Positions 16,986-30,747 of a stretch of DNA of 64,000 nt are shown piece by piece. This DNA comes from Cyanobium sp. Morenito 9A2 (GTDB taxonomy: Bacteria; Cyanobacteriota; Cyanobacteriia; PCC-6307; Cyanobiaceae), in NCBI RefSeq assembly GCF_024345575.1, contig NZ_JAGQBJ010000012.1, forward strand, positions 28,400 to 92,399, given 5' to 3'. The position numbers were made by a program, and so were the translations under genes. Numbering within the stretch: position 1 is the first letter of the stretch; every line of letters starts with the position of its first letter. The notes below the pieces were generated by a model. That model had not been told where the DNA came from and searched no databases. It saw nothing but the letters and a program-made list of their open reading frames with translations.

Positions 16986-18140
16986 TCAGCTTTCCAGGGG
17001 GATCAAAGCGGAGCGCCCGCTGAGCGACAGTGCCGGCAACCGCAGGGGGAAGTGGCCGGAGAGCAACCGCTCGATCAGTTCGATGGCGATGCTCTCCGCC
17101 AGCCTTGGGCTGTGGGCCGGGGCGCAGCTGAGTTGGCGGCCGTCCACCTGAATCCGGCCCGAGAGCAGCTGGCTGTAGGGCACACCGCCGAAGCCCGGTT
17201 TGATGCGCCGCGGGATCGAGAAATCCAGCACCGGAGCCTCCAGCTGGTCGTTCGCCGCCGTCGCCTGGAGCGCCACGGTGGCGTTGGTCAGGGGCACGGG
17301 GGCGGCGATCGCCACCAGCAGACCGCTGCCGTGGCCTTCAAAGAAGCAGGGCCGCACCCATTCGGAGTTCAGTCCATGCAGATCGGCGCTCACGGCCGCC
17401 ACGGCGCCAGGCACCCGGGCGTGGCCGCTGGGCAACCGTCGGGTGTGGGGCATGTGGCCACTGCCGGCGCCGCTCACCCAGCCCAGGGCTCCCCCCACCA
17501 GCACCGGCGAGCCTGGCCCCAGCAAGGACAGCCCCGGCATGGTCAGGCCGATGCTGCCGCTCCCGGCGCAGGTGTAGAGGGCCGTGACATAGGGGCCCAG
17601 CAGGGGACCGAACGGGCTGCGGGTGAGGCCCTCGGCACTGCTGACGGCCACGACCCCGTTCTCGCCGATACCCCGGTGCAGCAGCAACCGGCCGCAGCCG
17701 ATGCGCTCCAGGCTCAGCCTGCTTTCCAGCTCCCTACGGGGATGGAGTGTGGTGGCCTCACCGCTGGCCACCAGTGCCACGTCGTCGCCGGCCAACAGGG
17801 CAGCCAACACCTGGGCTCCGCCCTGGCGCAGGGGCTCGCCCAGTCCGCCGCCGATCGGCAACAGCAGCTCGGTGCTACCGTGGCCACCGCGTCCCTCCAC
17901 CCCGCCCAGGTGGAACTCGCGCACCCGTATCGGTGGATCCGAGGGCCCAAGGCTGAGTTGGAGCGTGGCTTGGTCGGTGAACTCCGCATTGCTGGCCACC
18001 ACCACGTCGGTGGCGGCATAGGCGGCCTCAAGCCCCCGTTCGGCCACCAGAGCCCTGTAGGCCGCTGCGCTGCGCACCTGCAGGTCGCCGCGTCGCTGGC
18101 GCTCCTGCAGTTCGGCTTCCGTGCGGGGTGTCAGAGGCAT
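16986..18140 (-). CDS. Homocysteine biosynthesis family protein (DUF39)
   Basis: A 384-residue protein of the DUF39/HcyBio family. Methanogen members are implicated in making homocysteine from aspartate semialdehyde and sulfide. Family features are the early DVVVASNAEFTDQA, the GGVEGRGGHGSTEL loop, and a conserved Cys region LYTCAGSGSIGLTMPGL. There is no CBS or ferredoxin extension. It is divergent from gyrA with only 46 bp between the starts, so both promoters must lie in or near that gap. The role in cyanobacteria is inferred from the family only. Confidence 0.82.
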   Translation of the reverse strand: MPLTPRTEAELQERQRRGDLQVRSAAAYRALVAERGLEAAYAATDVVVASNAEFTDQATLQLSLGPSDPPIRVREFHLGGVEGRGGHGSTELLLPIGGGLGEPLRQGGAQVLAALLAGDDVALVASGEATTLHPRRELESRLSLERIGCGRLLLHRGIGENGVVAVSSAEGLTRSPFGPLLGPYVTALYTCAGSGSIGLTMPGLSLLGPGSPVLVGGALGWVSGAGSGHMPHTRRLPSGHARVPGAVAAVSADLHGLNSEWVRPCFFEGHGSGLLVAIAAPVPLTNATVALQATAANDQLEAPVLDFSIPRRIKPGFGGVPYSQLLSGRIQVDGRQLSCAPAHSPRLAESIAIELIERLLSGHFPLRLPALSLSGRSALIPLES

Positions 18141-18186
18141 CGGCGCAGGGTTTCGTTAAACTGCTAGTTGGTTAAGACGGTCATGC

Positions 18187-20844
<2,658 letters not shown>

Positions 20845-20855
20845 GGATCCGCCCC

Positions 20856-22127
20856 TTGAGTGTTCTGGGCTCAGTGGCTTCTGCTGACGGCTTCTTGCCC
20901 GTGGATGTGCTCGTGGTGGGGGCGGGTCCGGCGGCCCTGGCCATCGCCACCGCTCTGCTGGAACAGGGTGTCAGCGTCGCGGCGCTCGCCCTCGGTGACC
21001 CCCAGGAGCGCTGGCCCAACACTTACGGCATCTGGGGAGAGGAGGTGGATCGGCTCGGCCTGGCCCACCTGCTCGCCCACCGCTGGTCGAACACGCTCAG
21101 CTGGTTTGGCGACGCGTCCTGTCCCCATGGCCGCGATTACGGACTGTTTGACAAGGACCGGCTCCAGCGCCATTGGCTCGATCGGGCGGAGGCCGCGGGG
21201 CTGATCTGGCACCGTGGCCGGGCGGTGGCGATTCACCACACCTCCAACCAATCGGCGGTGTGCACCGATGGCGGCTCAGACATCTGGGCGCGCCTGGTGG
21301 TGGATGCCAGTGGCCACGATCCGGTGTTCGTGCGCCGCCCCGATGAAGGCCCCGTGGCCGGTCAGGCCGCCTACGGAATCGTGGGCCGCTTCAGCGCGCC
21401 GCCGGTGGAGCCCGGGCAGTTCGTGCTGATGGATTACCACTCAGGCCACCTCACCCCAGATGAGCGCCTTGGGCCACCCACCTTTCTCTACGCCATGGAC
21501 CTCGGCGATGGGGTGTTCTTCGTCGAGGAGACTTCCCTGGCCCAGGCCCCGCCCCTGCCCTTGGCCGTTCTCAAGGAACGGCTGACGCGCCGACTGGCGG
21601 CCCGGGGGGTCGAGGCGCTCGAGGTGCAGCACGAGGAGCACTGCCTGTTTCCGATGAACCTGCCCCTGCCGGATCTGGAGCAGCCGGTGGTGGGCTTCGG
21701 GGGGGCGGCTTCGATGGTGCATCCGGCATCGGGGTACATGGTGGGTGCCCTGCTGCGGCGGGCACCTGATCTGGCCGCGGCGATCGCCGCCGGGCTGGCC
21801 GATCCCGAGCTCTGCAGCGCCGAGCTGGCCCGCAGGGCCTGGGCGGGCCTCTGGCCCCTGGAGCTGCGCCGCAAGCACGCCCTTTACCGCTTTGGCCTCG
21901 AGAAGTTGATGCGCTTCCCGGAGGCTCAGCTGCGCGCCTTTTTCGCCACCTTCTTCGCCCTGCCAGCGGAGCAGTGGTATGGGTTTCTCACCAATACCCT
22001 TTCCCTGCCGGACCTGGTGGCGGCGATGCTGCGGCTGTTCGTCACTGCCCCGGGTTCCGTGCGCTGGGGTTTGATGGAAATGAAGGGGCGGGAGCTGGGT
22101 CTGCTGGGGCGGTTGCTGCGCCCCTGA
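20856..22127 (+). CDS. crtL: Lycopene beta-cyclase, CrtL type
   Basis: Closes lycopene ends to beta-rings on the way to beta-carotene and zeaxanthin. The 423 residues begin with the FAD-binding VDVLVVGAGPAALAIATALL, followed by the cyclase signatures NTYGIWGEEVDRLG, YGIVGRF, FLYAMDL and FVEETSLA, and PASGYMVG near the C-terminus. The start shown is a TTG; a GTG 18 bases downstream is an alternative that still keeps the whole flavin fold. Likely co-transcribed with gyrA. Confidence 0.94.
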   Translation: MSVLGSVASADGFLPVDVLVVGAGPAALAIATALLEQGVSVAALALGDPQERWPNTYGIWGEEVDRLGLAHLLAHRWSNTLSWFGDASCPHGRDYGLFDKDRLQRHWLDRAEAAGLIWHRGRAVAIHHTSNQSAVCTDGGSDIWARLVVDASGHDPVFVRRPDEGPVAGQAAYGIVGRFSAPPVEPGQFVLMDYHSGHLTPDERLGPPTFLYAMDLGDGVFFVEETSLAQAPPLPLAVLKERLTRRLAARGVEALEVQHEEHCLFPMNLPLPDLEQPVVGFGGAASMVHPASGYMVGALLRRAPDLAAAIAAGLADPELCSAELARRAWAGLWPLELRRKHALYRFGLEKLMRFPEAQLRAFFATFFALPAEQWYGFLTNTLSLPDLVAAMLRLFVTAPGSVRWGLMEMKGRELGLLGRLLRP

Positions 22128-22157
22128 CCCTGATCTGGTGCGCCTGCAGCTCGTGGC

Positions 22158-23192
22158 TCAGGAGGCGGTGGCCCCGGCGCAGGAGCTGCCCTGGCCGGCG
22201 CTGCAGCCGTAGCAGTGGTTGCCCCAGGCGATCGGGCTTCCTTCCAGTTCACCGCTGGTGAGGTCGGCGATGGTGCGCTCTATGGGCTTCCCTCCGGCCA
22301 GGGGCAGATCGAGCATCTGGTTGAAGTCACAGTCGTGAAGGTCCCCATCGGGGGCCACCGAGAGGGTGTCGCGGCACATGAGGCCGCCGAGGGCCCCGGG
22401 GTTGAAGGCCCCCTGCAGCAGCTTCAGATAGTCGTTGACAAGCCCATCACGCTGCAGCTGCTGCAGGAAGCGGGCGATCGGCATGTTGTTGAGGCCGATC
22501 AGGCGATCGAAGCGCACCCCATGGGCCTCCAGCAGCTGGCGCTTCCAGCGCTGCTCGTCGCAGGCGGTGAGCTGTTGCAGCCGGGTGCCCGCCGGGTTGC
22601 TCATCAAGGTGAGCGGGCGAGCCGGATCCCCCTGGCCATAGCCAAGGGCATTCAGTTTTCGGAGGGCCTCGATCGAGGCGGCCCAGGTGCCCTCGCCCCG
22701 CTGGACATCGGTGGGGCCGGCCTCGGGGTCCGGCAGGCTGGCGACGATCTCCACTTCCTGCGCGGCCAGAAAGGCGCCCAGATCCGCCATGGCCGGAAGC
22801 AGCAGCACGGTCAGGTTTGATCGATCGATCACGTGGCAGCCCTGCCCACGGGCGGCGCGCACCAGATCGCGGAAGCGGCCGTGCAGCTCAGGGGCCCCGC
22901 CGGTGAGGTCCACCACCTTCGGGCGCAGGCGCTCGATGGCCGCGAGGCATTGCTCCACCACCGCTTCGCCCATCTGGGTGGCGCCCTGATCAGGACCGGC
23001 ATCCACGTGGCAGTGGTGGCAGCGCATGTTGCAGAGGCGGCCGAGGTTGAGCTGCAGCACGCGCAGGGGCCCACGGAGCGGGGGCTCCAACGCGCGACGG
23101 CTGAGGTTGCTGGCGAAGCTGACCTCCCGGGGCAGGGCCCCCTGGAGCAGATGGCGCTGCAGCGTGGGTTCGAGGGCGGCATCGCGGCGCAT
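22158..23192 (-). CDS. ArsS-like radical SAM protein
   Basis: A 344-residue radical SAM enzyme with the CxxxCxxC cluster at Cys54, Cys58 and Cys61 (CNMRCHHCHVD) and the C-terminal auxiliary pattern CYGCSAGQGSSC. That layout is the arsenosugar biosynthesis protein ArsS, which adds a SAM-derived deoxyadenosyl group to methylated arsenic. No arsM or other arsenic gene is adjacent. The ATG at 23192 shares its first base with the upstream stop (TGATG), so it is coupled to the GH57 gene; 24 codons further upstream are discounted. Confidence 0.85.
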   Translation of the reverse strand: MRRDAALEPTLQRHLLQGALPREVSFASNLSRRALEPPLRGPLRVLQLNLGRLCNMRCHHCHVDAGPDQGATQMGEAVVEQCLAAIERLRPKVVDLTGGAPELHGRFRDLVRAARGQGCHVIDRSNLTVLLLPAMADLGAFLAAQEVEIVASLPDPEAGPTDVQRGEGTWAASIEALRKLNALGYGQGDPARPLTLMSNPAGTRLQQLTACDEQRWKRQLLEAHGVRFDRLIGLNNMPIARFLQQLQRDGLVNDYLKLLQGAFNPGALGGLMCRDTLSVAPDGDLHDCDFNQMLDLPLAGGKPIERTIADLTSGELEGSPIAWGNHCYGCSAGQGSSCAGATAS

Positions 23193-24757
23193 CAGCGGCT
23201 GGCCCAGTCGGCCGCGTTCAGCTGGGGGAAGAGGCTGTCCTCGACCTTCACGGCGTTCAGCCAATGGGCAGGGGGCTCCACACCGCGCTCGATCGCATTC
23301 AGCAGCCGCCAGAAGCGGTCCAGGTGGCGATCGATGCGCTCGCGGGCCAGCTCGGTGGTGGTGCCCGCCCGCAGGATGAAGCTCCAGTCAGAACTCTGAG
23401 CCAGCAGCAGTTCGCGACCCGCCTGGGCCAGCAGCTCCCGTTGACGGACACTGCCCACCCCCCGGTTCACACGGCTGACCATCGCGCTGGAGGCCCGGTG
23501 CCACTCCGGCACCACCCAGGCGTTGCTCTCGTTGAGCCAGTAATGGTGGTAGCCCCCCTGGCCCCAACTCGAGGGGGAAGGGCGGCAAAGCTGGAGCTCG
23601 CCAGGGCGTTCCAGCACCTGGCGCAGGGTCACCAGGCCCACGCCGGCGGCCGGCGCCTGGCGGAACAGCTCCGCCAGGAACGTGGGGCCCTCGTACCACC
23701 AGTGGCCGAACAGCTCGGCGTCGAAGGGAGCCACCAGCAGCGGGCACTCCATGGCCTGAGCCAACCCGGAGAGCTGCTCAGCGCGCCCCGCCAGATAGTG
23801 GCCGGCATCTGCGGCCGCCTTGGCCTGGGCAGCGGCGGGGGCGTAGGGCTGTTTCTGATTGAGCGGGCAACTCTGGGCGGTGACCCGGTGCAGCTTGAGG
23901 CCCAGGGGCCGGCGACTGCCGATGCCCTGCTCCGAGAGGGCTTCGTCGCTCAGGTCCCAGCCGAGGTCCCGGTGGAATTCGCGGTAGACACCATCACCCG
24001 GGTAGCCGCTGCTGGCGGACCACACCGGCAGGGTGGCATCGCCGTCACGGGCGAAGAAGGCCACCCCGCCTGGGGAACAGATGGGTGCGTAGACCCCGTA
24101 GCGGGGCCGCGGCAGGGCATGCAACAGCCCGTGGGCATCGAGCACGGCATAGCGCAGGCCGCTATCGGCCAGCAGCTGGTCGAGGCCCTCGAAGTAGGCG
24201 CACTCCGGCAGCCAGATGCCCTGGGGGCGAACACCGAGCAGGCGCTCGTGTTCGCGCACGGCGTTGAGCAGTTGGGCGCGTACCGCTTCGGGGTTGTCCC
24301 GCAACAACGGCAGGTAGCCGTGGGTGGCGGCGCAGGTGAGCAGATCGAGCACGCCCTGCTGCTGCAGGCGCCGGAACCGCGGCAGAAGATCGCCCTTGCA
24401 GGCCCGCCACTGGCGCTCGACGCGCTTCAGCTGAGTGGCCAGGGCTGAGGCCGCTTCCTGCAGCTGGCCGGGTGCCTGCCGCAGCAGCTCCAGGCGCCGC
24501 TCCAGCCAGGGGGAGAAGCGTTCGCGCAGGTCGGGGGCGATCAGCAGTGAGAGCAGGGTGGGCGAAAGCCCGAGGCTGAGGCGGGGGGTCTGGGCACGGT
24601 CTTCGGCGCTGGCCTCGAGCACCTCCAGCAGGGGCAGGTAGCTCTCGAGCAGCGCCTGGAAGAACCAGTCTTCCTCCAGGGAGCCGGGCTCGCTGGAGCG
24701 CACGTAGGGAAGATGGGCGTGGAAGACCAGGGCCAGATCGCCTGCGGCCATGGACAT
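23192..24757 (-). CDS. Glycoside hydrolase family 57 (glucan branching enzyme type, DUF1957)
   Basis: A 521-residue GH57 enzyme that likely forms alpha-1,6 branches in glycogen. It starts with the family pattern LALVFHAHLPYVR. The nucleophile Glu lies in IWLPECAYFEGLDQLL and the acid/base Asp in VAPFDAELFGHWWYEGP, both normal. The C-terminal DUF1957-like helices include SSDWSFILRAGTT. It is first in a pair with the ArsS-like gene and divergent from leuA. Cyanobacteria often have this in addition to a GH13 GlgB. Confidence 0.9.
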   Translation of the reverse strand: MSMAAGDLALVFHAHLPYVRSSEPGSLEEDWFFQALLESYLPLLEVLEASAEDRAQTPRLSLGLSPTLLSLLIAPDLRERFSPWLERRLELLRQAPGQLQEAASALATQLKRVERQWRACKGDLLPRFRRLQQQGVLDLLTCAATHGYLPLLRDNPEAVRAQLLNAVREHERLLGVRPQGIWLPECAYFEGLDQLLADSGLRYAVLDAHGLLHALPRPRYGVYAPICSPGGVAFFARDGDATLPVWSASSGYPGDGVYREFHRDLGWDLSDEALSEQGIGSRRPLGLKLHRVTAQSCPLNQKQPYAPAAAQAKAAADAGHYLAGRAEQLSGLAQAMECPLLVAPFDAELFGHWWYEGPTFLAELFRQAPAAGVGLVTLRQVLERPGELQLCRPSPSSWGQGGYHHYWLNESNAWVVPEWHRASSAMVSRVNRGVGSVRQRELLAQAGRELLLAQSSDWSFILRAGTTTELARERIDRHLDRFWRLLNAIERGVEPPAHWLNAVKVEDSLFPQLNAADWASR

Positions 24758-24875
24758 CCTTTGCAGGGTCTGCAGTTTAAAGGTGTCGCGGCCGGGCCAT
24801 GGTCGGCCCCGGGCTCAAGGTGCCCACCGGCCCCTAGACTGAGTCAACTCATACTCACTTCGACTTGTAGCGGTC

Positions 24876-26551
<1,676 letters not shown>

Positions 26552-26552
<1 letters not shown>

Positions 26553-27421
26553 TGGGAACGGGGCGGTTGGGGCCAGGGCAGTTGCGAGCGGGCCGGTCGG
26601 GTACAACAGGGGTTCCGGCGCTGCAGCTGGTCCTGCTGCTGCTGGTGGCGCTGCTGATGCTGCTGCCGCTGCTGTGGCTGCTGAGCACCTCGCTCAAGGG
26701 TCCAGCGGAAGACATCTTCACCACCCCGCCGGCCCTGCTGCCGCAGCAGCCCAGCCTGCAGGCCTACGGCCGCCTGTTCAACGACAACCCCCTGGGCCAG
26801 TACCTGCTCAACAGCACGGTGGTCAGCGCCCTGGCGGTGGTCGCCAACCTGTTGTTCTGCTCCCTGGCGGCCTACCCCCTGGCGCGGTTGCGCTTCAAGG
26901 GGCGCGGCCTGGTGCTGGCCCTGGTGGTGGCGACGATCCTGATCCCCTTTCAGGTGGTGATGATCCCGCTCTATCTGCTGATGGTGCAGCTGGGGTTGCG
27001 TAACACTCTCTGGGCTCTGATCCTGCCCCAGGCGGCCACCGCCTTCGGCATCTTCCTGCTGCGCCAGAGCTTCATGGGGGTGCCGGTGGAGCTGGAGGAG
27101 GCGGCCCGGATCGATGGCTGCACGCCCCTGGGCGAGTGGTGGAACGTGATGATCCCGGCGGCCCGGGCGGATCTGATCACCCTGGCGATGTTCGTGTTCA
27201 TCGGCACCTGGAGTGATTTCCTCTGGCCGCTGATCATCCTGGATGACCCCAAGCTCTACACCCTGCCCCTGGGGCTGCAGCAGCTGGCGAGCAGCTTCTC
27301 GCTGGATTGGCGGCTGGTGGCCGCGGGTGCGGTGGTCTCGATCCTGCCGGTGCTGGCGCTGTTCATCGGCCTGCAGCGGTTCATCCTGCCCAGCGCCAGT
27401 GGCGATGCGGTCAAGGGTTGA
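26552..27421 (+). CDS. Sugar-type ABC transporter permease (MalG/GgtD class)
   Basis: A 289-residue permease of the carbohydrate uptake class. Six hydrophobic segments are visible, beginning LQLVLLLLVALLMLLPLLWL, and the EAA loop is at about residues 186-207 (ELEEAARIDGCTPLGEWW). In cyanobacteria similar permeases belong to the glucosylglycerol/sucrose importer. It overlaps leuA by 1 nt and no other transporter subunit is next to it, so its partners are elsewhere. Substrate not determined. Confidence 0.88.
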
Positions 27422-27431
27422 GGCTGAAGGC

Positions 27432-28190
27432 TCAGCTGCCGTTGCCGTAGGCCACCAGGCAGGCGGCATTGAGAAGTTGGGCCTGATCGGCCGTGCTCGG
27501 TGGCGCGCCATTGAGCCACCCCTGCTGGCAGTCCACCTGCGCAGCGAGGGGAGCCCCCCCCTCCAGGTAGGTGAAGCTGGCGCCGTAGGGGGCCACCGCC
27601 TGCAGGGAGGCGTAGTCAAGCTGATAGCTCGTGCTGGGCACCGTGAAGGCGGTGGCCTGGGCCGCCACCGCCTGATCCACCATGGAACTGACCGCGGCGG
27701 CGGTCGCCAGACTGGTGGCTCCCCAGGCGAGGGAACTGGGTCCCCACCAGTGCCAGGCCACTGGATTCACCCGATACCAGCCGACCCTCCAGGGCCGGGA
27801 GCCCCAATAACCCCTCTGGCCCCAGGCGGGATTCCAGACGCCCCGGGCCCCGGGCGCCCGGGTGAGCCCCACTCCGGGGGCGCCGAAGCCCGCACCCGGT
27901 CGCACCCCGGCGCCTGAGGCCGGTCCGCCCAGACCGCCAGGGTTGACGCCTGGGGCCCGGGTGTAGCCAGCGCCCGGAGCACCCACGCCCGCGCCGGGGC
28001 GCACCCCAGCGCCTGAGGCCGGCCCCCCCAATCCCCCAGGGTTGACGCCCCTGACTCCGCCAACACCCGCGCCGCCGCCGCCTCTCCCCCCGCCCCCGCG
28101 GGCCTGGACGGCGATCGGCGCACAGAAGCTGGCCACCAGGGCGGCCAAGGTCAGGGCTCTCCAGCAGGTGACTGCGGTGGGGTTCCTCAT
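27432..28190 (-). CDS. Secreted Gly/Pro-rich repeat protein
   Basis: A 252-residue protein with a signal peptide ending near SFCAPIAVQA (residue 30). Next come a Gly-rich stretch, two 33-residue near-identical repeats at residues 48-113 (each starting GVNPGGLGGP and ending LTRAP or YTRAP), a Trp/Arg-rich part (WNPAWGQRGYWGSRPW), and a C-terminal domain with two cysteines (VDCQQGWL, NAACLVAYG). Function unknown; an envelope or extracellular structural role is plausible from composition. It converges on the ABC permease. Confidence 0.7.
   Translation of the reverse strand: MRNPTAVTCWRALTLAALVASFCAPIAVQARGGGGRGGGGAGVGGVRGVNPGGLGGPASGAGVRPGAGVGAPGAGYTRAPGVNPGGLGGPASGAGVRPGAGFGAPGVGLTRAPGARGVWNPAWGQRGYWGSRPWRVGWYRVNPVAWHWWGPSSLAWGATSLATAAAVSSMVDQAVAAQATAFTVPSTSYQLDYASLQAVAPYGASFTYLEGGAPLAAQVDCQQGWLNGAPPSTADQAQLLNAACLVAYGNGS
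27852..28049 (-). repeat. Two 99-bp tandem repeats inside a secreted protein gene
   Basis: Two direct copies of 99 bp encode residues 48-80 and 81-113 of the Gly/Pro-rich protein. The protein copies differ at three positions (V/F, A/V, Y/L), so the duplication is recent or kept similar. Confidence 0.85.
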
Positions 28191-28217
28191 GGCACGGCCT
28201 GCGTTTCTCCCTTCGTC

Positions 28218-28784
28218 CTAGCCGGGTATCGGGCTGCTCGGGGGCGAAGTGAGAAGCCGAAACACCTCGCGGCGATGGAAATCAGGCTCAGCGCCTGGGT
28301 GGGCCAGGGCCCAGTAGCCGATCGGGCCCGAACGGAGCTCGATCACGGCGCAGATCGCCGCCTCCAGCTGGACCGGGGCGGCCAGAGGCCTAGGCAGCGT
28401 GCAGTTCAGCGTCAGTTCCAGGCTTCCCTCCCTGCGACTCACCTCGAAGGGGAAGCTGGTGAAGGCCGCCTCTGGTTTGAGAGTGCGCCGGTAGCCCTCC
28501 AGGCGGTAGACGTTCCAATCGCCGCCGGGCGAGAGGTTGAACTCCCAGTAGGACTCCTGCCCCGCCGCGGCCAGGAAGACCTCCAGGCAGGTGGTCTGCC
28601 AGAGGCCGTCGCGGCGCTCGGGCCGGGCGGCACTCGGGGCGATCACGAGCTCAGCAAGGTCACCGCGGAGCAGGAACCGGACGGAGAGATCGGCGCCCTC
28701 CCGTCGAAGCTCACCCGTGATCGCGAGCGAGGGGAACGCCAGGCCATCGTCGAAGCGTTGGAGCTGGAAGGAAAGCTCGCTCAT
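28218..28784 (-). CDS. DOMON-like domain protein
   Basis: A 188-residue protein matching small cyanobacterial and proteobacterial proteins with a DOMON-like beta sandwich (ligand- or haem/sugar-binding fold). Typical segments are RRDGLWQTTCLEVFLA, SYWEFNLSPGGDWNVYRL and the C-terminal IGYWALAHPGAEPDFH. No signal peptide, so it is probably cytoplasmic. Last gene of an operon, overlapping the kinase-like gene by 4 nt. Ligand unknown. Confidence 0.75.
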   Translation of the reverse strand: MSELSFQLQRFDDGLAFPSLAITGELRREGADLSVRFLLRGDLAELVIAPSAARPERRDGLWQTTCLEVFLAAAGQESYWEFNLSPGGDWNVYRLEGYRRTLKPEAAFTSFPFEVSRREGSLELTLNCTLPRPLAAPVQLEAAICAVIELRSGPIGYWALAHPGAEPDFHRREVFRLLTSPPSSPIPG

Positions 28785-29950
28785 CGCAGCCGCTCGATCA
28801 GGGCGCGAATCGCCTCCTCCTGGGCCTCGATGCTGGCGGTGAGCTGAAATTGCACCAGGGCTCGATCGAGATTCTGCCCCGCCTCTCGCGTCTTGAAGTA
28901 GACGTCGCCCTGCAGGTGATCGGTGAGGAAGCGCAGGCCCAGCTCGAAGGCGATCAGGCGGATCGCATCGAACAGGTAGGCGATGTCCTCAGTGGTGAGG
29001 GAGCCCCGGGCGGCGTTGAGGTAGCCCGCCAGGATCGCCTCGCAGCGGCCGGGATCGAAGCACACGGCTTGCCAGTCCTTGGTCTCCTCCCCCAGGGGGT
29101 TGCAGCCCGAGCGGCAGCAGTCGCCGATGTCGTAGTGGATCAGTCCGGGTTTGACCGTGTCCAGGTCCACCAGGGCGACGGCTGCGCCGCTGGCCGCATC
29201 GAGCATCACGTTGTTGACCTTCGGGTCGCCGTGGATCGGCCGCAGCCGCAGGACGCCTTGGTCCTTGGCGGTCTCGAGCACCCCCGCCAGGGCGCTGCGC
29301 TCGGCCACGAAGGCCTGGCAGAAGCTGAGTTCCTCGCAGGAGGCCGCCGTGCTGCAGGCCAGGGCCCGTTCGTAGGCCGCCAGGTACGCGGGGGTGATGT
29401 GGAAGCCTTCGAGGGTGTCGGCCAGCGCCTCGATCGGCAGATCACTCAGTAGCCGATGGAAGGTGCCCAGACCGAAGCCCAGCTGCCAGGCCTGGGCCTC
29501 GGTGGCCACGGTCTCCAGGCATTGGGCGCCTTCGATGAAGGTGGTGAGGCGCCAGACGTCGTTGCCGTCCTGCAGCCAGTGCTTCTCTGCGCCAAGGGGG
29601 GCGATCAGCCGCGGCACCTCCCAGCGGCGGCCGGGGCCGGCAGCTTCCTGGGCCAGGCGGCCCTCCAGGTGGTTCCCCAGGGCCGCGATGTTGCCCATCA
29701 CCCGCTCCGGATGGGGGAACACCGTGGTGTTCAGGCGCTGCAGCACGAAACGACGTGCGGGGTCCCCGCTCAGGGTGACGCGGTAGGTGTCGTTGACGTT
29801 GCCGTTGCCCAGGGGCTCGATCGCGGCGATGGCGCCCCCGAGGTCAAAGCGTGCGGCGATCCGCCGGAGCTGGGCGCCCTGCTGGTCGACGGATCCTGAC
29901 CCTGGCCCGGCCATGGCTGCGCTGCGCTCGGAGATCGGAGCCTGGATCAT
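28781..29950 (-). CDS. Aminoglycoside-phosphotransferase-fold kinase
   Basis: A kinase of the APH/choline kinase fold, up to 389 residues; an internal ATG at codon 13 (MAGPGSGSVD) is an alternative start. Motifs: GNGNVNDTYRVTL (nucleotide loop), LRPIHGDPKVNNVMLD (catalytic loop with Asp and Asn) and ALVDLDTVKPG (metal-binding Asp). Similar proteins phosphorylate sugars such as N-acetylhexosamines; nothing here identifies the substrate. It overlaps rsmE and the DOMON-like gene by 4 nt each, so the three are co-expressed. Confidence 0.8.
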   Translation of the reverse strand: MIQAPISERSAAMAGPGSGSVDQQGAQLRRIAARFDLGGAIAAIEPLGNGNVNDTYRVTLSGDPARRFVLQRLNTTVFPHPERVMGNIAALGNHLEGRLAQEAAGPGRRWEVPRLIAPLGAEKHWLQDGNDVWRLTTFIEGAQCLETVATEAQAWQLGFGLGTFHRLLSDLPIEALADTLEGFHITPAYLAAYERALACSTAASCEELSFCQAFVAERSALAGVLETAKDQGVLRLRPIHGDPKVNNVMLDAASGAAVALVDLDTVKPGLIHYDIGDCCRSGCNPLGEETKDWQAVCFDPGRCEAILAGYLNAARGSLTTEDIAYLFDAIRLIAFELGLRFLTDHLQGDVYFKTREAGQNLDRALVQFQLTASIEAQEEAIRALIERLR

Positions 29951-30744
29951 CGCAGCGCCATTGGATCGCCCCTGTTCTCGCCCCAGTCTTCGCCCCGGCT
30001 CGTGCCCGCTCCGGCACGCCAGTGGTCGAGAACGGCCAGGCCCGCCACCGCCGCGGTGGAGCAGCGCAGGATGCGGGGCCCCAGGCTCACGAACCGCCAG
30101 CCGCTGGCGCTGGCGGCCACCTCTTCGGCCCCACTCCAGCCCCCCTCCGGTCCGCAGGCCAGGGTGAGGGTGGCGGGAGGCCGCGGCCCAAGCTCACTCA
30201 GCACCTCGCCCAGCAGCGGCAACCCCTGCTGACGGGTGGTGCTCAGCAGACGCAGCGCACCCCCTTGGGCCGCGGCCCCCAGCCAGGGGCCGGCCGGCTC
30301 GGGTGGCGCCAGCTCGGGCAGCCAGAGCCGCTCGCACTGCTCGCTGGCCTCCCGCAGGATCGCCTCCCAGCGCTCGTTTTTTTGGCTGCCCACCAGGGCG
30401 CTGTTCTCCGCCCGCAGGGGCTGCAGCCGGTCCACCCCCAGCTCACAGGCCATGCGCACCACCAGGTCCATGTCCCGCTTGGGTACCGCGATCGCCAGCT
30501 CCAGGCGCAGGGCCGGCGGCGGTTCCCGGCGCAGGGGCCGCCCGAGCGGCTGCTCCAGAGCCAGGCGATCCTTGCCGATCAGGGAGGCGCTCCAGAGGCC
30601 GCCGGCCCCATCCGTGAGTTCGACCCGATCGCCCGGGCCGTAGCGCAGCACCCGCGTGAGGTAGCGGATTTCCTCAGGCCTTAGAGCCAGCTCGGGGGCG
30701 AGCCGCGCCGGATCGATCAGCAGACGCCGCAGTTCCCGGGCCAC
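29947..30744 (-). CDS. rsmE: 16S rRNA uracil-N3 methyltransferase, RsmE
   Basis: Methylates a uracil of 16S rRNA (U1498 in E. coli). The 265 residues show a PUA-like N-terminal part (HLTRVLRYGPGDRV-like, here YLTRVLRYGPGDRVEL) and a SPOUT knot with ERLWLPEL, LACGPEGGWSGAEE and the final SLGPRILRCSTAAV signature. It sits 3 bp after the DUF3531 gene. Confidence 0.93.
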   Translation of the reverse strand: MARELRRLLIDPARLAPELALRPEEIRYLTRVLRYGPGDRVELTDGAGGLWSASLIGKDRLALEQPLGRPLRREPPPALRLELAIAVPKRDMDLVVRMACELGVDRLQPLRAENSALVGSQKNERWEAILREASEQCERLWLPELAPPEPAGPWLGAAAQGGALRLLSTTRQQGLPLLGEVLSELGPRPPATLTLACGPEGGWSGAEEVAASASGWRFVSLGPRILRCSTAAVAGLAVLDHWRAGAGTSRGEDWGENRGDPMALR

Positions 30745-30747
30745 GGT

